Positions 1-10,702 of a stretch of DNA of 64,000 bases are shown in pieces (within the stretch, counting starts at the first letter, position 1; every line of letters starts with the position of its first letter). The stretch covers positions 177,531 through 241,530 of the forward strand of contig BLJB01000271.1 of NCBI GenBank assembly GCA_013423325.1. Direction: 5' to 3'. The DNA comes from Usnea hakonensis (taxonomy: Eukaryota > Ascomycota > Lecanoromycetes > Lecanorales > Parmeliaceae). The notes beneath the pieces were generated by a model. It was not told the DNA's origin, searched no databases, and worked only from the letters and a program-made list of their open reading frames with translations. The position numbers and the translations under genes were made by a program.

Positions 1-3000
1 GCTGGCTTTTGCAGTCTGCTAGCAGCTCGGTCATAGAGGCCATACCTTCTCCCAAACCGCTGTCGATGACTGATTCGAGTAAGTCGGGTCGTTGATGCAG
101 TCCGACGATGCGGATGGCATCAGCGAAGAAGTATCCTTTGCAAAAGATACGGCCTGCGGTGGCGACGTCGGCGAGATAGTCGAGATGGATCGTTGCAGCA
201 GAGAAGTAGTCCTTGGATTCCGAGAGGGAATCTGCGAGTGTCTGGGCGAGGGACCGGAGCCGGGATTGTGGCAGAGGTGCGAGGGTGGCGCAGGAGAGAG
301 ATTCTTTCCATAGATGGGCTTGACGGAAAGCCTCGCTTGCGGAAAGATATTCGCTTAGGTACTCATAAGCTACTCCAGCTTCTTTGAACTTCCCATTCTG
401 CTGAAGGAAATCGGCATAAAGGCGCATTATCGCCCTGAGCTGATCCTCTTGGTAGCGGTAGAAGTCTAGAGCTTCTGGGTACAAGCCGTGCTTTATGGTG
501 TATTCCTTGACCTCATCAAATGCACTTAAATCGCAAAGATGCCTCAGAGCCTTCTTGAATCGGCCGAGATAATTATCGATGGAGAAGTTTTTCCGCAGTA
601 CAGACATATTCTGCAAATTTCGCAGAAAAGGAAGGTATTCTTTAGGATCCTTCTGAGATTGCTGTGCAACTAGCAACGCCAGCTCAAGGTCGTAAAGTCC
701 AAGTGCATTGTCGTAAAGCCGATTGACGTCAGCTAGGAAACAGATATGCTCTATCGCAGCGTCTACTAGGTCCGAGTTCTTACTTCTCAACCCAGCGATT
801 TGAGTCATACCAGCATCAAGATCCGGGGGTACCTTACAAACATGAGCTGTGACGATATTTTGAAAATGGGTGGAGGTACGATTCTTCAGAGCGTCCAGGA
901 ATGCGTTACAAATTCGATTCACCTTGGAGGTTTTGGCGTCTTTACTCTCGACATCTGAAGCGTCTTGTAAAATATAATCTCCAGGGACAGTCTCTCTGTA
1001 CATGGTTTCAGACACATTCTCTTCCTTCAGCTGCGACAGGAAAAGATCAATATGCTCGACCTTCTTCACTTGATCAATGAATATTCCCACATTCGAAAGG
1101 AACTGCTGCATTGCATGGTCGTGCAATATGTTCATATCTACCCTTTGATTTCTGCATGCTAAGAACGCTTTCTTATATTTTCTCTTGCTAATATTGTCTC
1201 GAATCCCTGCAAGTACCAGCGCTCTGGGATATATGGTTTCCAGATTACCTCTTGGCATCTGTAGGACCAAGGCAAAGATCGAAGGCATGACTGTCACAAG
1301 TTTGGCGCCCCGTTCGATGCTACGGCATCGTTCATCCGATTCGGGTGTATCAGGAGGTATCTCGAGGCCTATTGCAATTACTGTTAGGCAGAAGCGAGCG
1401 ATTGGATCCATGGGAACTTGCCTTCAGTGTCTGACCTGAGATGAACAAATTTCAGTAGATGTTGACTGGTGGTGAAGATCAGGTGCGCGGGCGTCACAAG
1501 AAGTGAAGTACAATTCTTGGCGAGGCGGCGCTCATTGGCAAAGAGAGTGCCATTCTCAGCAATACTAAAGATGACATCTTTGTTGGCCCTCGTTTCAGTA
1601 CCTTTGGCCAAGCGATCGACAGCGTGCTTGACCTCGAAGCCGCAGACCACGGCATCAATTCTCTGTGAGGAGAAAGGCAAGAGGGCCAGTTCTATACCAT
1701 TTATATTATGGTTATTGAAACTTTGAAATCTGTCTTCCATGTCCTTGCTGATTGGTGTGCCATCGTGGTCTATTGCAATATATGTCTTCGGTTGCGAAAC
1801 CCATGAATCTCTGATCATGCCTTCGACATTGGCATCACGCATTTGAAATTGACTCGTCTGAGATCCCTTTTCTCCAATAGCAGTAAGTGTAGAACTGTCC
1901 ACACTTTTTGAGAAAATAAGACTTGCGTTGCCGCTGAAAGAAACCTGTAGATACAGCCTGTCTTGACCCATGATCTCATCTATACTTGTCGCCCTGAAGT
2001 AATAAGTGAACCTGCAGATCGGAGGGTTCTGGACCATTGATGACAGTGGCCACTCGAATTCATTGTACCCTTGGTGGTGTAAAACCAAAATAACAGCCGT
2101 AGTATGAGGAAATGCGCGGATCGTAATTGCGACATCAATAATGTTACTGTTGATCTCTATCTCATGCAGTGCCATAGGAGGTGGAACATTTGCCAGTCGC
2201 ATGGGTGTTAATTTCAGATATCCTGGAGATTATGAGCAAAGCATTCATGCAGAGTATCTATGACTTACTTCCGTCAACAACAGCAACAATTCCGTGATCA
2301 TCTGGCGGCGACGTAGGATGTGTCGTGACAACTGAGGCGTAAGCGATTCTTTGGATGCTTCCTAACGATCCTGGCTCAATATATCTCAAATGAGCGATCA
2401 GTAAATATCGAATGCTCACCTTGGCCATGTAAAGTGAGATGCAGTGCTTTCTCTGGATGCCATTTCAAAGAGATTCGTTCCGTGCATGTTTCTTTTGGGA
2501 ACAAGAAGATCTCTTGCTTCAAGTAGTAGTGATAGTTTCCCATGGTCCACAGCTGAGCCCTATCATTGTAGAGTACAGCAAGGACGGAGGAGTCCACATT
2601 CCAGCCTAGAGAGACTCGAGAGGCCCAAGTACTCACATCTCCACGGTCCAACCGCAAGTCGAATTGTCCGTGGCGTAGACCATTCCTTTCAAAGAAAACT
2701 ACTCTGACTGAGTCATTGAGACGCTGCACACCAGCTAAGAGATTTCCGACAGGCCTCCAGCTTAAAGCGCCCACCAAGCCATCAACTGGCTCACTGACGC
2801 TGTCGAGGACACCTTCTCTCGAGAAAACGCGAATGACTCGACGTGAGTCCAATTCAATGCTGTTGATTGCAAGGTAAGCACCATCTCCGCGCCAGCTGAT
2901 CGTCGTCTCCTTTATATCGTCTGCATCGAGTACACCCTCATCAACAGTTTCAGGTACGGTAGGATCCCGGAGGGCTCTGGCCTTTTTCCCTTTGAATTGA

Positions 3001-3533
3001 GTTTCTTTCTTTCCCCAACCAACAGATACATGATTTGAGGCTTTCAGATCATCAGAGGTTAACGAGATGTCAATAACATTCTCAAAGTCTCTAGTCATGT
3101 AAAGTAGAGTGGAAGCTCTTGTCGTGATAGCAAGAAGCTCTTCATCAGGGGACCAAGCAGCAGCGGAGATACCTGCATCAACAGAGCCAATAATTTCAAT
3201 CTTGTCTTCTCCAGCTTGTGGCTCTTCGCGGATCACTACAATATCTCCACCTGCAAGAACTAGATATATTGTGAAAGAATCAGGAAAGTAGTGCAAATCC
3301 AAAATCTCGTCACACTCAAGATTCGGCAGCGGACATTGTGCATCCCAGGCTGCTATTGGCTCGAACACTTTTTCGTACTTCTTCCATCGTTTGAGCTCCA
3401 ACAACACATTGTTTTTGGTGGGACCAAAGGCGCATATCACGCTATCACTTGCAACATCCCAAGCGGATGCAGTGATTTTGAGTCCTGGCGGGCTCGTTAA
3501 TAAGGAGCGATGGATACTTTTAAGATTGCGCAT
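1..3533 (-). CDS. ELP1: Elongator complex protein 1, 3' end cut off by the window
   Basis: ELP1/IKI3 is the scaffold of Elongator, which modifies wobble uridines of tRNAs in the cytoplasm. The start is the ATG at 3533 (MRNLKSIHRS). I read four exons: 2420-3533, 2269-2370, 1422-2222 and 1-1368, giving about 1128 residues before the window ends; the family is usually about 1300, so the C-terminus lies to the left. The first exons encode the WD40-like part (AAWSPDEELLA, ISWRGDGAYLA, LSWRPVGNLLA). The last exon encodes the helical repeat part. Characteristic Elp1 stretches are QHLLKFVHL and, after intron 3, PPDTPESDERCRSIERGAK and MPRGNLETIYPRALVLAGIR. Intron 3 (1369-1421) begins GCAAGT and ends AATAG; only this GC-AG junction restores the frame. 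Family assignment is secure; individual splice sites are inferred. Confidence 0.93.
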
Positions 3534-4449
3534 CACTTCAAACGAGAGGGCAAATGCTCATCCCAACGTCAAACATTTGAAAGACTACTAAACTTTTGAA
3601 GTTAAATGTTGGGGTCCTTCATATAACATCTGTCGAGTTATGAATATACCAGTACAAACTTCAGTCGAGACCTAGGTAAGTAGTGTACTGTGTAGAGTAG
3701 AGCGGCAGGCAGAAGATGGCTACGCTAAGTTAGTAATTCTGGATACTACACCCGATCAGGAATAAAGCGACCGCCGCTCTACGAGCACGAACAGAAGGTG
3801 AAGCACTCTCCTGCAGCCAAGGTTTTTGGAAGGTTCACGTCGACGATACACATTATTCAGAAGCTAATCGATCGGGACTTGGTCGACCCTGTTGCCAAAC
3901 TGTATATTCTCTTCATACATCTTACTCATTATATTATATTCCTAAATTTCGTCCACGCAGCACCTTTTTTTGATCCGCTGATGTCGACCGTCACCCAGTA
4001 AGTCGTCTGTTGTTTCCGCCGCATGTGCAAGTACCAACGAGGTTCAGTGAGAACGGTGTTGAGCTTCTCGGTTGGAACGCTAGGGACTAGGCGAAAGAGG
4101 AACGGGAAGAGCTTATAATTGCGGCAAACGGCAAGGTGCCAGCTACGGAATATCTAGATTTGGTTTCATCCACGCAGAGCTTTGTATCATCAGGATCAAG
4201 GAGGTTCATCTGGATGAAGAGAAGTGGGAGATCGTAAGGATCGTTGGCAAGAGATGAAGGGAAAAGGGCTATGAATACAAGGTGTACTGGAAGGAGACAT
4301 GGCTACTCGAACGCGAGTTAGGAAACGCATAGGGACTGCGGCGGAAGTTTGAGGCGAAACACCAGGCGCAGGGGAGACAAACGGGGAAGACCAGCACGTG
4401 CAGACAAGGGTCGATGATCGCCAATTAATTTTTTCTTGTTCGACCTTGG

Positions 4450-4484
4450 AGTACACAAATACCATATTACATGATCACATCATT
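4450..4484 (+). repeat. Short direct repeat, copy 1
   Basis: This 35 bp stretch starts AGTACAC and ends ATGATCACATCATT. It recurs with about four differences at 5751-5784, on the same strand about 1.3 kb away. It could be a remnant of a mobile element, but no open reading frame for a transposase lies between the copies. Confidence 0.5.
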
Positions 4485-5750
4485 GCTACGGTTACTGTCA
4501 TTGCGATAGAGATCCAGTGGAATTCCACCCAATTACGTTCAAAGCCTGCACCAAATCCTAATGGTGCAACGTTCCAAGCTGGCCCTCACATGCACTCGCA
4601 TTCATCGAGTACTATTTGACTGCCAGGTACCATTCGTGTATTACGCCTCCTGCAGGGTCTGGTAAAAGTTGTGCATATCGACAGACCTGGTGAAAGGATC
4701 GATTTGATAGACGGTGTTTTAATTAAACACGAGAATGCTACCCTTAGGAGTATGACATCAGGGTCCAAAAGTGCTTAGAAGAAGGCAAACCATCCTACTC
4801 CACTACCGAATATTGGAGCATATGGTTCCGGCAACAAGCGAAGATTCTTTAGAAGCGTGCACACTCCATTCCTCAATAGCAGGCAGACCAGCTATTCAAT
4901 CAACGGCTGGCCACTATACAAGCCACTCTACAAGCAGCTTTGCAAGTCACTCCGCGTGCTCCGCAAGAGGTCCAGAAAGAGGAGGACAAACAGCTACTGC
5001 CGCAGGCAATTGTGGAAGAAGATGTGGAGAACGCTGCGGAGAAGCAAGAGCCACAGCTACTGCACCAGGCCACTGTTGAGGATACCACGGAGAGCAACAC
5101 GGAGAGGACGGCAACAGCATGCCTGACAGCAAGAGTACCCTGTCTACAATCCCACGCCTGTGCACCACACCATCTTCTGGAGACCCAGCTGCATGCCTCA
5201 ACAATGCACTACTTTTCGCCTACGAGCATGCTTTGGTTCTCGCACCCAACGCCCTGCCCGTCTAGATTATAAACTCGGAAGGCATGGAAGCTACAGGGTC
5301 AGGATAAATGTTGCACTGCAACAGGAAAGCAATGGAAATGGCCAGGCATTGGTAGAACAGCTGTCATTGGCGGAATTTAGCCCTATCAAGGCAGTTTCAC
5401 TTCGGCAATACCTCGGACAATGCGCCATTCGCCTTCTTTTCATTGGATTCGGATCGTGAGGATTCATTTGCTACCAGATTTACGGCCAGAGAAGGAGCCA
5501 CCAAAAGCACTTGTTTTCAGCGATTTCTCACTTTACACACATGCATAGGTCTTCCCCCAGCATACTCAGGCTCAGCACTACCATCACCTCGCTGTCGCTA
5601 CTACTAGCCATGAGGGCATGGCCTGGTTTCTTTTTGTGGGCACTTGTTACGAATTCCTTCCCCAGGCATCCATATTTGGCCTAGCGCGGCTTGGCAGCAC
5701 ACATATCTGGCTGCAGAGGCCCGGTAGATACTCTTTCTTCTACATGCATT

Positions 5751-5784
5751 AGTACACATTACCGTATTATATGATCACATCATT
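5751..5784 (+). repeat. Short direct repeat, copy 2
   Basis: This is the second copy of the repeat at 4450-4484, in the same orientation. It shares the AGTACAC start and the 14-base end ATGATCACATCATT; the middle differs by a one-base gap and a few substitutions. Confidence 0.5.
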
Positions 5785-6290
5785 AATGTTCTATGACACT
5801 ATCTTATGGTTTATATGTAGGAAAAGGTAGGCGTCTTCGTCGTAAGACCGAATATTATATAAAAGAGGGGATTGATATTAATAAAGAAGATAAAGGTTTT
5901 CCTGTATACCTTTCAGACTGAGGGACTCGATTTATTAAGGGTCACGTACGGCCTCTTACGCTTCTTGCGAGTCTTGGTTCGGGTGAGCCACATGTGTCAC
6001 GGGAATTTGTCTACATCCATGCATGGCTACTCTTTTCAGACTGAGCGCTGCCACCGTAGCAGGGCCAATTATCTATTTTGAAGACAGGCGAAGACGGAGA
6101 AAGGTAAATTCAAGATGCTGAACGCATAGAACGTGGCCTAGCTTGGTCACAAGGACGAGAAGCTCAAACAACATGTCCTTGCTAGCCATCGTAAATTTGC
6201 AAACAGAGATCAAGCAGGACAAAGGACTGACAGGCCACACATCCCCAGCACGGAAGTTTCTCACGAAAGCGCGAGCATCAACCACCACAT

Positions 6291-8293
6291 TTAGGTGCGG
6301 TTGCGAAGCTTGACCCACAACGGCGGTTTGTCCCACATCAGATATGCTTTCTGCTGCGTCCAGGCACGACTCTGTTCACACAGCTCCATGTCGAAATGCC
6401 ACATCATTCGTGTCAAGATTGACCGTATCTCAAAATACGCAAGGCTAAATGGGCAAAGATCCTCAGCACGTTAAGCGCCATTACTGCTGGAGTGTCTCAG
6501 AACCTACTTTTTACCAATGCAATTTCGCGGTCCTACCGAAAAGGGCTGCAGTGCATCTTTGCGATCGTTACGGTAACGTTCAGGTACCTCTGGTAGCCAT
6601 CGCTCCGGAATGAAGGACTTGGGGTCGGTGAAATTGGCGCTGGACTGGTAGGTCGCCGACTGATGCACTCAGACGGATGTCTGCCTACAAATTAACGGGA
6701 ATTGGATCAAGCGATCTGTCATAGATGCAATTACATTTGTGGGCACAAAACGTCCGTCAATAATGTCGCCCTTTGACCCTGTCATGCGCGGTAATGATGC
6801 TGGGATGGGTGGGTACATGCGGAGAGATTCTGTGAGAACAGCTTCCAGGTATGGAAGTTTGCCGGGGCTTCTGACGGAAAGAGGAGTGATATCGTCTGCG
6901 CTCTGGAAAGCGTCTCTGATTTCGGCTTGGAGCTTTTTGAGTACGACCGGATTTGAGAGAAGATAGTAAGTCGCTCCACTCAGCAGCGTGGCCGTGGTTT
7001 CAGAGCCGGCAACTAAAAGAACACCTGAGGTGCTGATGATTTCCTCTCGAGTCATGCCTCGCTCGTCGTTATAACGTTGGATCTAAAGACAGCAGAAGAC
7101 ATGAGTAGTAAACAAGATCAATTATTTAACAAAACTTACGTAGGTCGTGAAGTCTTTTCGATCCGTATCGTGATTCAAGCGACTTTCCGTTTTCTGTTTG
7201 GTGAAAGCAAAGTGAGCTTTCCGTTTGTCAGCCATCGATGGAATATTGGACATTAGAAGCTTAAAGACTCGATTGATGATCGGGTAGGTTGCTGCGAATC
7301 GCATAATACCCAGGAATTTGACAGAGGCGAATATATTTCTTCGAAATTAGTGAACAAAAATTAAGGTAGATCAAGTGCACTATACCTTATCCAGGCGTGG
7401 TATTGGCCATTCTCGAGTGCGCGAAAGGATTCTCCAAGGGTAAGATCACTACGGCCTTTATGAGTATGCTCCTTGACCTTGTGGATACTTATCTGAAAAT
7501 AAACCCAAATGTAGCGGGATACGAACCCAATAATATCAAAGGTGGTGAAATTGTACCATGACATGATGTCAACCTTGTCGATGTTCGGATTCTGACATTG
7601 TTCTCTCAAGCGCGAGACAAGCAAGTCAAAATAGCCGGTAATAATGGACTCTTGTTCTCGCAATGCTGACTCAGAGAACGCATGCGAGAGCAATTTGCGA
7701 ATGCGGGTATGATCGACATTGTTCGCAACTATCTTTTATCAGTTCCTATCGCTCAAGGCGTCAGCGAGTGAGTATTACCGACGACATTAGCTGCAGGGCC
7801 ACGCTCGAATATAATAGGATCTTTCTCTAGCTGTTCTTTGCTTACCCTGCTGCCGTAAATATCTGCATGGTGATGTTCAGCGCGACTCGAGTTGACGGTT
7901 CTGCGAGGATTACCTTTCCATGCCTGGGCAGTATTGAAAGACAGCGCATTTGGCGATATTCGTACAACTGGCCCATATTGGTTATGAAGCTTTTGGGTGT
8001 CAACATGTGCGTTACCGGTCAACATGGACCAGCAATCTGGGAAGTGGAAGGCAGCTCTCCAGGCCGGGCCTGTGTTATGATCAGTGAGGATGTGGCTTTT
8101 TCTGGAAATGCCATTACTGGGAAATTTGCTCAAAGGGTGGAAATATAGATTGTAGATGATCGTTGTGGCTGGAAGCACGAGAAACTGCGCCAGTCAATGT
8201 AGTGCTCATCAGGTTGAGCGATGTCTGACTTACGCAGGCAATCAGTGCTCCCACGACAGTAGCAGGAGTAACGGAAACTCCGAGAAGCCCCAT
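6291..8293 (-). CDS. Cytochrome P450, possible pseudogene (in-frame TGA at 6669-6671)
   Basis: This is a membrane-anchored P450 monooxygenase gene of about 501 codons. Exons, in order: 8234-8293, 8118-8184, 7914-8069, 7779-7862, 7527-7728, 7386-7448, 7140-7338, 6735-7082, 6508-6680, 6291-6444. Visible features are an N-terminal hydrophobic anchor, the fungal YNLYFHPLSKFP hinge, WKDIYG, LLSHAFSESALREQE, the I-helix AGSETT, the ExxR ESLR, FIPERWLP, and the haem loop FSVGPRNCIG with its cysteine. Exon 9 reads TSV-stop-VHQSATY where relatives would have a glycine, so a TGA precedes the haem ligand. A 75-nt intron (6660-6734) instead of 54 nt would skip the TGA in frame but would lose seven residues of a conserved strand. 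It lies 335 bp downstream of the GGPP synthase on the same strand, which suggests terpenoid oxidation. Confidence 0.85.
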
Positions 8294-8628
8294 AATAAAT
8301 ACGTGTCCAGAGCGAAAGAGAATGGGTTCCGATCAAAGGCAAAGTCTGTCAGATTACGGAGTATATGAGATTTAATTCCTCAACGGACGGACGATATAAC
8401 AGTAGGATGGTGGCCCCACCACTTTCGACTTTGCCGAAGTTTAGGCGATCATTCTCTGTGTTCTCATCAGTCATCGGGCCATCTGATTGGTCCAAGTAGA
8501 TTTGTAGATAGATGATTGGGCCAATCCAACGCCGGGACCAATTGCACAAAGTACTTTACTCCGTATGATACGATCATTCGGGATTAGAAACTGCGTAAAA
8601 CTTCGGCCATCTCGTCACTCTCCTACAT

Positions 8629-9750
8629 TTAAACCAAATCTAGCTTTTCCACAAAGGCTCGCACCCCCCTCCCCGCATCAACACCCTCATCCATCATATC
8701 AATCATCGAGATCGCCCTGCTCCTCAATTCCTTGATCGTCTTCTTACAATACTCAAAACTTCCTGTATCTTGCATGTACTTTACCGCATGCTTTTTGACC
8801 TCAACGCTCTCCGTTTGCTGCCTCAGTATGTTGATCAACTGCAGATTCTGCGGATCCGTGCGGACGGCATGAATGACAGGGTACGAGAACTTTCCTTCTG
8901 TCAAGTCTTCGCAGAAACCCTTGTTAGAGGTGTAGTCACTAGAGAGGTTTAGGTAGTCGTCGCGGATTTGAAAGAGCGCGCCGATAATGTTGACGAGAGG
9001 AATATAGTTCCTAAAAGTCTCGTCAGGCAAAGCTGTCATTAAAAGATATTTGGAAGAGAATAAGATTTCGTACTGATTACTATCACTTTTCGCTTGCATA
9101 AGTCTCACGGCAAGTCGAAATAACCCCCCGGTTTTGTTGCCTACCATCTCGAGATACTCGTCTTCTGTCGGGCATCTTAGCGTGTCTCGCCAGAAAAGAT
9201 CCATGCCTTGGCCTCGATGCAAATTTATAAGCTCTTCCATATAGATACGGGTGACCTCTTCATTATTGAGTTTCATAGTCTCCCCTAATGCCTGGAAGTA
9301 TACATAGTTCGCAGAGTTGACCGTCTGCGCAACGCCGAAGATACTGTGTGCCACTGGTATCCCTCTTCGAAGCGTTGAGGAATCTTCAACATCATCGACC
9401 CTAGGTTGCGACTTCATTAGCTGGGCTAAGTCAGTTTTTAGGAGCCATGATCGGACGTACAGCAACGAAGCTGTGTGCAGCAACTCCACTACCTTCGAGA
9501 TGATCGCTAGATTCTCTTCCGAAACATTCAACCACGCATTGAATGCAGCTATAAGTTGTTCCCTTATGCCTTTTCCTGGTTGATTGGATAGATATTGATA
9601 GGGGCCAAGCAAGACATTCTCTTTCTCCAATGACCACGTTTGGCCACTGAAATACGATGCCACGTTATTGACTTCCTCGAAAGTAGCTATATCTGAAGTG
9701 CTGGCTCGGGCAGGTGTGGCGTGGGGAGAGTGAGACTGTTCGAACACCAT
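8629..9750 (-). CDS. Geranylgeranyl diphosphate synthase
   Basis: A trans-isoprenyl diphosphate synthase that would make GGPP from IPP and FPP. Exons are 9461-9750 and 8629-9400. The 60-nt intron (9401-9460) is in frame and has no stop, so unspliced reading hides it, but its removal restores the family sequence SLLVDDVEDSSTLRRG. The first aspartate-rich motif is DDVED and the second is in FQIRDDYLNL; NSANYVYF, GQGMDLFWRD and EGKFSYPVIHA are typical of fungal GGPP synthases. The protein has about 353 residues, the usual size. It sits between a P450 and an FAD oxidoreductase, as secondary-metabolism GGPP synthases do, but no diterpene cyclase or prenyltransferase is adjacent. A housekeeping role, for example lipid for Rho1 prenylation, cannot be excluded. 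Confidence 0.93.
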   Translation of the reverse strand: MVFEQSHSPHATPARASTSDIATFEEVNNVASYFSGQTWSLEKENVLLGPYQYLSNQPGKGIREQLIAAFNAWLNVSEENLAIISKVVELLHTASLLYVRSWLLKTDLAQLMKSQPRVDDVEDSSTLRRGIPVAHSIFGVAQTVNSANYVYFQALGETMKLNNEEVTRIYMEELINLHRGQGMDLFWRDTLRCPTEDEYLEMVGNKTGGLFRLAVRLMQAKSDSNQYEILFSSKYLLMTALPDETFRNYIPLVNIIGALFQIRDDYLNLSSDYTSNKGFCEDLTEGKFSYPVIHAVRTDPQNLQLINILRQQTESVEVKKHAVKYMQDTGSFEYCKKTIKELRSRAISMIDMMDEGVDAGRGVRAFVEKLDLV

Positions 9751-10702
9751 TACGATGGTAGCGCTTTTCGCCTATCAGCAAAGCGAATAAAAGCGAAAGT
9801 AAAACTGGGAAGCTGCGCCTCACTATGGAAGAAGACTTCGGACAAAAGTTAAGGCCTTTGGATTTGATACACGAGATCATTGGTATCATGACCAGCACTG
9901 CTATCCTCTCAAGAGCGCGCTGAGCACCAAGTTAAAACGCAAAGCGAGCCTTGCCACCTGCCAGATAGCCCAAGGATGAATGCAGCTCGCCGAAGTTCCA
10001 AAGTACTGAATACGACTACAGGAGGCTGGGCAAAGCCGAACTCAGACACGATTACCGATGCAAGCTGAAAGGCTGCAGGGTCAATATGCATTACTGGTTT
10101 GCCTTGCAACAACAGCCCTTGATGCGTTGTTCACAAGTCCTTGACTGCTTACTGCCTAGAAGCTAAGATAATTTTGCCAGGCTTGGTAATCTGACTACAC
10201 TCTTATTTTCGCCTCAGCTGGCCTCTCTACATTATCCTATTGGCTACCCGTAGCGTAAGCCGCACATTCCATAAATCTCCCAATATTCTCAGTCAAACGA
10301 TGCACTTTGGCCTATAGACTTCTGCAGGATAGGCTAGCTCATCTCCAGCCACATAGTCCGTATCCACTTTGTGAATCGAACGCTGACCCTGATTCGGTAC
10401 ATGGTTGGTCGTGAAATTTGGCATTGGAAAACTTTCATTGTCTTCGTTCAACCTCGAGTAAGATTCGTTCGAAGGAAGATTCCTGTCCTGTGATCCTTGA
10501 GGTCCATAATGGAGTGGCGATAAATGTTCCCTGACAATGGCCCTGAATCTGTCGGTTCCATCCTCTCTGCAACATAAGTATGAGACTGTCCCTCTTAGTC
10601 TTGTCATGTCTGAACAAGTCTGGGAGCCCCGTGGAGATTACAGAAATTACAAGCAAAGGAAACGAATCCTCGGTATATAAAAATTGCTAACCAAGAAATG
10701 AT
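9751..10702. promoter_or_regulatory. Divergent intergenic region between GGPP synthase and FAD oxidoreductase
   Basis: This 952 bp separates two divergent starts (9750 minus, 10703 plus) and should hold both promoters. A minus-strand frame at 10293-10607 (104 codons) has no recognisable similarity and overlaps another frame, so I do not call it a gene. Confidence 0.45.

Larger units (their letters stand above)
3534..6290. other. 2.7 kb intergenic region without a convincing gene
   Basis: This stretch lies between the start of ELP1 and the end of the P450 gene. Open frames are short, overlap each other on both strands, and show no recognisable domain. About 4880-5110 on the plus strand resembles a decayed repetitive coding sequence: a glutamine/glutamate-rich frame in which a unit of about 65 bases appears twice, but a stop lies just upstream and no ATG opens it. 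A 34-35 bp sequence occurs in two diverged direct copies (4450-4484 and 5751-5784). No tRNA was seen. Confidence 0.6.

Noticed and set aside
4856..5272. Overlapping plus-strand frames with a Gln/Glu-rich repeat, looking like a small gene
   Set aside because: A stop lies directly upstream of the best frame, no ATG starts it, neighbouring frames are equally long, and no splice model rescues it.
10293..10656. Minus-strand frames of 104 and 73 codons between the GGPP synthase and the FAD oxidoreductase
   Set aside because: Two frames overlap without either showing a domain, and the interval is best explained as a divergent promoter.
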